Assembly (NCBI GenBank): GCA_009702955.1
Contig: WLHA01000003.1
Location: forward strand, 1 to 19,019
DNA from: Actinomycetota bacterium
GTDB taxonomy: Bacteria > Actinomycetota > Acidimicrobiia > IMCC26256
Direction: 5' to 3'
DNA: 19,019 nt
Of this stretch, positions 15,298-19,019 are shown in pieces. Both the position numbers and the translations under genes were made by a program. Every line of letters starts with the position of its first letter. Position 1 is the first letter of the stretch. The notes beneath the pieces were generated by a model. The model saw only the letters and a list, made by a program, of their open reading frames with translations. It did no database searches and was not told where the DNA came from.

Positions 15298-16896
15298 ATG
15301 ATTAGCGGAACCGGAATGACTATAGAGATTGGCCATAGAGCCCTTGTCAAGGACGCCCAATTTCTCGTGGCGACTGGCGAGAAGGTTGGCCTAGTCGGGC
15401 GCAACGGTACTGGAAAGTCCACTCTCATCTCGGTGCTGGTCGGCGAACCTGACCCCGAGGTGCGCTCCTTTGGAGAAGTTAAGACTCAAGGGACGGTCGG
15501 GTACCTGCCACAGGTTCCGAACGCGAAGGGTCTCGGTGTTGATGCCACAGGGTTCTCCCACGTCCTTAGTGGTCGAGGGCTAGACGTATTAGACGAGAAG
15601 TTAGTCGCAGCCAGGAATGCAATGGCTGAGGATCCAACCTCGGAAGCCATTGAGTTATTCAGCGAACTCGAAGAACAGTACGGGTCGCTTGGCGGTTACG
15701 AGGCTGAGGCAACTATGGCGCGTCTCGCCGATGGCGTAGGACTCCGACAAGACTTACTTTTCGAGGATATTGAAACTCTCTCAGGTGGTCAGCGTCGAAG
15801 GGTCGACATCATTCGACTGCTTTTCCAGACGCCCGAAATAATGATTCTCGATGAGCCAACCAACCACCTCGATATGAGCGCTAAGAGTTGGCTAATGGAC
15901 GAACTCTCATCCTTTGGTGGAACAATTCTTGTAATTAGTCACGACCTTGACCTGCTTGACAAGGCGATTGACAAAGTGCTCCATCTCTCAGATGGACGCT
16001 TGACCGAATATAAGGGCAACTACACAGCTTTTACTGGCAGCTTGGCTGCAGATCAGGTCCAGCGCGCCAAGGCGTCGGTTCAGGAAGAGCGAGAGATCAA
16101 ACGAATCTCCACTCTCGCTAACACCATGCGCGGGCAGACCGAGAAGCGCGCTAAGACAGCAAAGGCCTTGGATAAGCGCGTTGAGAGGATTCAGAAGAAT
16201 CGCACTGAGGTACATCGGGTTGACAAGGCAGTTCGTCTGAAGCTTCCGACTCCTGCTCGCTCAGGCGCTACTCCACTAGAGGTTGATGGCGTAGGCGTGC
16301 AGTATGGAGCTAAGACCGTTCTAAAGCGCATCGCTATGAATGCCCATCGCGGTGACAGGATTGCAGTAGTTGGGCGGAATGGCGCAGGAAAATCGAGCCT
16401 TCTACGTTGTCTCGCCGGTGTGCAGATTCCATCGGGTGGCACGGTGAAGCTTGGCCCGAACGTCAGCCTTGGTTACTTCGCTCAGGAGCACGAGCAGATT
16501 GATCTTGAGGCACGTGCCCTCGACAACATTGACGACACAGTTTTGAAGCTAGAGGCAGAGCGCCGAGCGCTTCTTGGATCATTCGGGCTAAGCGGGGCTG
16601 CAATGGAGCAGCCAGCAGGATCGCTCTCGGGTGGAGAGAGAGCCAAGTTGGGGCTCGCAATGCTCGCTGCGGGTGGTTCGAACCTATTGATACTTGACGA
16701 GCCCACCAACAACCTCGACCCTGCCTCAGTAGACGCAGTTGGGCGTATGTTCCGTCACTGGGAAGGAACGGTAGTTGTGGTTAGCCATGAGCCGGCGTTC
16801 GTTGAGGCGCTTGCGCCTACCCATTGTCTCCGTCTTCCGGATGAGCGATTCGACTTCTGGCGCGAAGAAGACATCGACGTCGTATCAATGCGCTAG
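15298..16896 (+). CDS. ABC-F family ATPase (ribosome-associated type)
   Basis: A soluble protein of 532 residues with two ABC domains and no membrane segments. Domain 1 has Walker A GRNGTGKS (34-41), signature LSGGQRRR (161-168) and Walker B/ABC-F motif LDEPTNHLDMS (184-194). Domain 2 has Walker A GRNGAGKS (359-366), signature LSGGERAK (443-450) and LDEPTNNLD (466-474). The charged linker (about 240-325, rich in Lys/Arg/Glu) is the part that in this family reaches into the ribosomal E site. Members act as translation factors (EttA, Uup, YdiF) or antibiotic-resistance proteins; I cannot tell which here. The ATG is the first start after an in-frame stop at 15289, and no SD is visible. Confidence 0.92.
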   Translation: MISGTGMTIEIGHRALVKDAQFLVATGEKVGLVGRNGTGKSTLISVLVGEPDPEVRSFGEVKTQGTVGYLPQVPNAKGLGVDATGFSHVLSGRGLDVLDEKLVAARNAMAEDPTSEAIELFSELEEQYGSLGGYEAEATMARLADGVGLRQDLLFEDIETLSGGQRRRVDIIRLLFQTPEIMILDEPTNHLDMSAKSWLMDELSSFGGTILVISHDLDLLDKAIDKVLHLSDGRLTEYKGNYTAFTGSLAADQVQRAKASVQEEREIKRISTLANTMRGQTEKRAKTAKALDKRVERIQKNRTEVHRVDKAVRLKLPTPARSGATPLEVDGVGVQYGAKTVLKRIAMNAHRGDRIAVVGRNGAGKSSLLRCLAGVQIPSGGTVKLGPNVSLGYFAQEHEQIDLEARALDNIDDTVLKLEAERRALLGSFGLSGAAMEQPAGSLSGGERAKLGLAMLAAGGSNLLILDEPTNNLDPASVDAVGRMFRHWEGTVVVVSHEPAFVEALAPTHCLRLPDERFDFWREEDIDVVSMR

Positions 16897-16957
16897 GCGT
16901 CATTATCCTGCCGGTTCATAACTGCCTTTTCATAGCAGGTCAGAGTAGGGTTTTTGA

Positions 16958-18085
16958 ATGCTTCGAGAATTGAAACGCTTAAAAAATGTCGCCGCTGCAT
17001 CACTTGCACTGTTAATCGGTATCGGGGCGACCATGATCCCGGCCCACGCTGCAGACGCTCCAATCTGGAACTCCAGAAGGTTCATCAGCATTGCTCACGC
17101 CGGGGGAGACCTTGAGTCTCCACACAGCACGATCTACGCGATGAAGAAGGCTCTCGCAGCAGGCGCGAATGTCTTAGAGATGGATGTCCGCTTAAGTAGC
17201 GACAACGTGCTCATGATCCAACATGACGATACGGTCGATAGAACTACGGGGGATACCGGTCCGGTGAGTTCCTTCACGGCGCTTCAACTTCAGGCAATGG
17301 ATAACGCTTATTGGTTCTACCCACACTGCTGGTCATGCCATAGCCAACCGATTGAAGACTACGCACTGCGCGGTGTGCGCACCGGTGCTGTATCGCCCCC
17401 AGAGGGCTACACGCCTGACGATTTCGGAGTTGCAACGCTTCTAGATGTAGTCAATACATTCCCTGGGCAACGGCTTAACGTCGAGATAAAGGACGGCCCT
17501 ACAGGAATGGCAGGCGCTGAAGCGCTAGCCGCATTCATCAATTCTCATGGCCCCTCAGATCGCTATGTAGTTGCTTCGTTTGACGACGCTATTCTGGATC
17601 ATTTCAAAGAACTCGCTCCAGATGTATTTACGAGCCCAGGGTTAGATCTGATCACCTCGTGGTTTGGCACAAGAGGCGCACTCCCGGGGCACAGAGTGCT
17701 GCAGGTTCCTCCGTTCTTTGGCGAGATTGAGGTTGTGACTCAGCAGTTTGTAGATGACGCACATGCAAATGGGCTAGGTGTCTGGGTGTGGTTCAACGGT
17801 GACGAAGATGATGTACCAGCCACCTGGGTCCGATTGATGGCCCTTGGTGTAGATGGAATTCTCACGGGCAAGCCTGCGGAGGCGGAGCCATATATTGCAG
17901 CAGCTAACGCAGCCGCCGCTCTGGCCGTCACAACAACCACAGCCCCAGTCAATACTCCAGAGGTTGCCGCTCTAGCTAATACCGGTAACGACAATTTCTT
18001 GTGGGCTGTAGGCGTTAGCACGTTAATTGTGGGCGCAATGTTTGTACTTGCGGGGAGAAGGCGCCCCACTACGCTCTCGCGTTGA
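16958..18085 (+). CDS. Secreted, sortase-anchored glycerophosphodiester phosphodiesterase
   Basis: Hydrolyses glycerophosphodiesters to glycerol-3-phosphate and an alcohol, outside the cell. The 375-residue protein has a signal peptide (cleavage likely after AHA31), a TIM-barrel GDPD domain (about 42-315) and a Thr/Pro linker. It ends in a sorting signal: LANTG (339-343), a hydrophobic helix (about 347-366) and the basic end GRRRPTTLSR. LAxTG is the motif used by actinobacterial class E sortases. Conserved GDPD residues are His47, Glu74/Asp76 (LEMDV), His89 (QHDDTVDRTT) and Glu176/Lys178 (VEIKDG). Motif I reads HAGG...PHST instead of the usual HRGG...PENT, so a phosphate-site Arg is Ala48. 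An insert with CWSC (124-127) and the subfamily block YALRGVRTG...PPEGYTPDDFGVATLLDVV are present. The SD is weak (AGTAGGG, 7-base spacing). Confidence 0.9.
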   Translation: MLRELKRLKNVAAASLALLIGIGATMIPAHAADAPIWNSRRFISIAHAGGDLESPHSTIYAMKKALAAGANVLEMDVRLSSDNVLMIQHDDTVDRTTGDTGPVSSFTALQLQAMDNAYWFYPHCWSCHSQPIEDYALRGVRTGAVSPPEGYTPDDFGVATLLDVVNTFPGQRLNVEIKDGPTGMAGAEALAAFINSHGPSDRYVVASFDDAILDHFKELAPDVFTSPGLDLITSWFGTRGALPGHRVLQVPPFFGEIEVVTQQFVDDAHANGLGVWVWFNGDEDDVPATWVRLMALGVDGILTGKPAEAEPYIAAANAAAALAVTTTTAPVNTPEVAALANTGNDNFLWAVGVSTLIVGAMFVLAGRRRPTTLSR

Positions 18086-18093
18086 GAGTTAGA

Positions 18094-18099
18094 TAAAGT
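18094..18099 (+). promoter_or_regulatory. Possible -10 element for the carbonic anhydrase gene
   Basis: TAAAGT, the same hexamer as before the tRNA, lies so that transcription would start at about 18106, one base before the ATG. No Shine-Dalgarno is visible, so a leaderless or nearly leaderless message is plausible. Read-through from the upstream gene 21 bases away is an alternative. Confidence 0.3.
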
Positions 18100-18106
18100 A
18101 ATTCCC

Positions 18107-18595
18107 ATGTTTGAGGATATTCTCGAGGCAAATAGCAGGTACGTAGCAGGATTTAGCCTTAGAGGATTGGAGCCATCCGCCGCTAAAGGCCTTGGAGTAG
18201 TCACCTGCATCGACTCCCGGATCGAACCATTAGCAATGCTTGGTCTCGTTCCAGGAGATGCGAAAATTCTTCGTAATGCAGGTGCGCGCGTTACAGATGA
18301 CGTGCTCCGCTCTCTAGTTTTAGCAACGAATCTTCTAGGGGTAGACAGAATCTGCATCGTTGCGCACACTCAGTGCCGCATGGCCGGTACGAGCGATGAG
18401 GAGATCCGCGAGGCATTAGGGAACACTCCCGATGCTGCAGCGATGGAGTTTCTTGCAATCAATAATCAGCTCGAGACCCTCAGTGCTGATGTGGATTTAG
18501 TTAGAAATTGTTCGCTGATCCCTGCCGACACCGCTGTCGCCGGCTTCGTATACGACGTGGGTTCAGGCCTGTTGGCCCCTCAGCCTGGGATCTAG
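18107..18595 (+). CDS. Small beta-class carbonic anhydrase (Rv1284-like)
   Basis: Interconverts CO2 and bicarbonate in the cytosol. At 162 residues it matches the short actinobacterial beta-CA type. Zinc ligands Cys34 (TCIDSR), His87 and Cys90 (AHTQC) are present, with the Asp36/Arg38 dyad. The segment ILRNAGARVTDDVLRSL (54-70) and the C-terminal AGFVYDVGSGLL are diagnostic of the subgroup. The H-x-x-C block reads HTQCRM where relatives usually have HTDCGM, a change next to a zinc ligand but not of one. There is no signal peptide. It may supply bicarbonate for carboxylations. It follows the GDPD gene by 21 bases but need not be functionally linked. Confidence 0.88.
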   Translation: MFEDILEANSRYVAGFSLRGLEPSAAKGLGVVTCIDSRIEPLAMLGLVPGDAKILRNAGARVTDDVLRSLVLATNLLGVDRICIVAHTQCRMAGTSDEEIREALGNTPDAAAMEFLAINNQLETLSADVDLVRNCSLIPADTAVAGFVYDVGSGLLAPQPGI

Positions 18596-18837
18596 CTAGT
18601 CAGCCACATCTGCTTGTCATAACTTTTAAGTCAGCGCTCAACTGTGATGCCACTCCAGGAGCCACGAACTGGGCAGGACACTGGGGATACTCCGTTCCCT
18701 AGTAGGCGGCGTGTCACTAGCTTTTACGCAATTTTGGCGAGGTTTTACTCCCCGAATAACGGGGTAGGATTACCCGGTCTCGGGGTTAAGTCCCGATCTC
18801 GAATTTGGATTTATGTCAGCAATCATGGGAGCGAACG
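18596..18837 (+). other. 242-bp intergenic region with hairpin-rich leader of the RCC1 gene
   Basis: No gene seen. The second half can fold into stacked hairpins: CCCCG-AATAA-CGGGG (18750-18764), GGGTA-GGAT-TACCC (18762-18775) and TCGGGG-TTAAG-TCCCGA (18780-18796). The first two share GGG (18762-18764) and so exclude each other, as in a switching leader. The downstream part contains GGGAG (18827-18831), the SD of the TTG start. I could not match the region to a riboswitch class I know. An 11-codon ORF (ATG 18813 to TAG 18848) overlaps the start codon. Confidence 0.45.
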
Positions 18838-19019
18838 TTGTTGTTTAGTCGGGCCTCTAAGCATCTGGTTTATCTAGCGTTTATTGCAAGCCTGCTCGGT
18901 CTTGTTGCTACATCTAATCCGGTATCTGCACTTGTAGCGACGCCGGCGCCTCCGACACTCGCCGCTGGCGGGAGTCATACTTGCGCAACTGTCTCTGGGG
19001 GACTCGTCGCATGCTGGGG
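18838..19019 (+). CDS. Secreted RCC1-repeat protein, N-terminal fragment (cut by window end)
   Basis: The frame is open to the last base. The start is TTG at 18838, six bases after GGGAG; ATGs at 18813 and 18825 are in another frame. The product has a signal peptide (MLFSRASKHLVYLAFIASLL..., cleavage likely after VSA) and a short Pro/Ala-rich spacer. The first RCC1-type repeat follows: LAAGGSHTCATVSGGLVACWG, with the G-x-x-H-T/S-C-A...V-x-C-W-G hallmark. Bacterial proteins of this kind have many such repeats forming a beta-propeller and are exported; their function is mostly unknown. Its 3' part lies beyond the window, so size and other domains cannot be given. Confidence 0.82.
   Translation, partial: MLFSRASKHLVYLAFIASLLGLVATSNPVSALVATPAPPTLAAGGSHTCATVSGGLVACW

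Noticed and set aside
16907..16939. Terminator after the ABC-F gene (CCTGC...GCAGG)
   Set aside because: It has only a 5-bp stem with a 23-base loop, and the T run is 11 bases away.
18740..18800. Cyclic-di-GMP (GEMM) or other known riboswitch
   Set aside because: Hairpins are clear, but I could not match the conserved nucleotides of any class I know, so it is reported only as a structured leader.
18644..18877. Plus-strand 77-residue open frame before the RCC1 gene
   Set aside because: It has no SD or known motif, crosses the hairpin region and overlaps the TTG-started signal peptide in another frame.
1..19019. Defence island, mobile element, CRISPR or prophage
   Set aside because: No integrase, transposase, nuclease, toxin-antitoxin pair, direct-repeat array or attachment-site duplication of the tRNA end was seen. 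The tRNA is followed by ordinary small genes.

Overview
The window looks like chromosomal DNA of a Gram-positive-type actinobacterium of moderate GC (judged by eye). The evidence is the gap-pgk-tpiA-secG block, a lipoprotein-dependent peptide ABC system, an LAxTG-type sortase signal on a secreted enzyme, several TANNNT -10-like elements, and GTG/TTG starts. My best guess is a free-living aquatic lineage such as Acidimicrobiia, but that is inference. I saw no CRISPR array, insertion sequence, integrase or prophage gene. Most of the window is ordinary core or transport content.

Layout. (1) 42-3403: lower glycolysis. gap, pgk and tpiA are packed tightly (3-nt gap, then a 4-nt ATGA overlap) and are followed by secG, which probably also has its own promoter. 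(2) 3463-10713: a complete oligopeptide/dipeptide-type ABC importer. A lipoprotein binding protein is followed by a perfect-stem terminator-like hairpin. Then come two permeases, two ATPases and a second, divergent binding protein. The permease and ATPase genes are joined by ATGA overlaps. (3) 10742-10828: a tRNA-Leu whose anticodon reads AAG, which is unusual. (4) 10969-11285: two tiny membrane proteins joined by a TAATG overlap; the second (41 aa) is easily missed. (5) 15034-11341, minus strand: a three-gene minor-pilin operon (PilV-like, PilW-like, PilX-like). The first pilin carries Ig-like/carboxypeptidase-regulatory-like modules, suggesting a surface-displayed tip or adhesive role. (6) 15298-16896: an ABC-F ATPase, divergent from the pilin operon across a 263-bp region rich in inverted repeats. 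(7) 16958-18085: a secreted glycerophosphodiester phosphodiesterase with a C-terminal LANTG cell-wall sorting signal and a variant active-site signature. (8) 18107-18595: a small beta-carbonic anhydrase. (9) 18838-19019: the start of a secreted RCC1-repeat protein, cut by the window edge, with a TTG start behind a hairpin-rich leader.

Peptide import and the wall-anchored phosphodiesterase both fit scavenging of organic nitrogen and phosphorus from outside the cell. The minor pilins and the RCC1 protein are surface or secreted components. The least expected items are the tRNA-Leu(AAG), the pilin with Ig-like modules, the sortase-anchored GDPD with altered motif I, the coupled micro-protein pair, and the structured leader of the RCC1 gene. 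I did not find a clearly new defence or mobile system.
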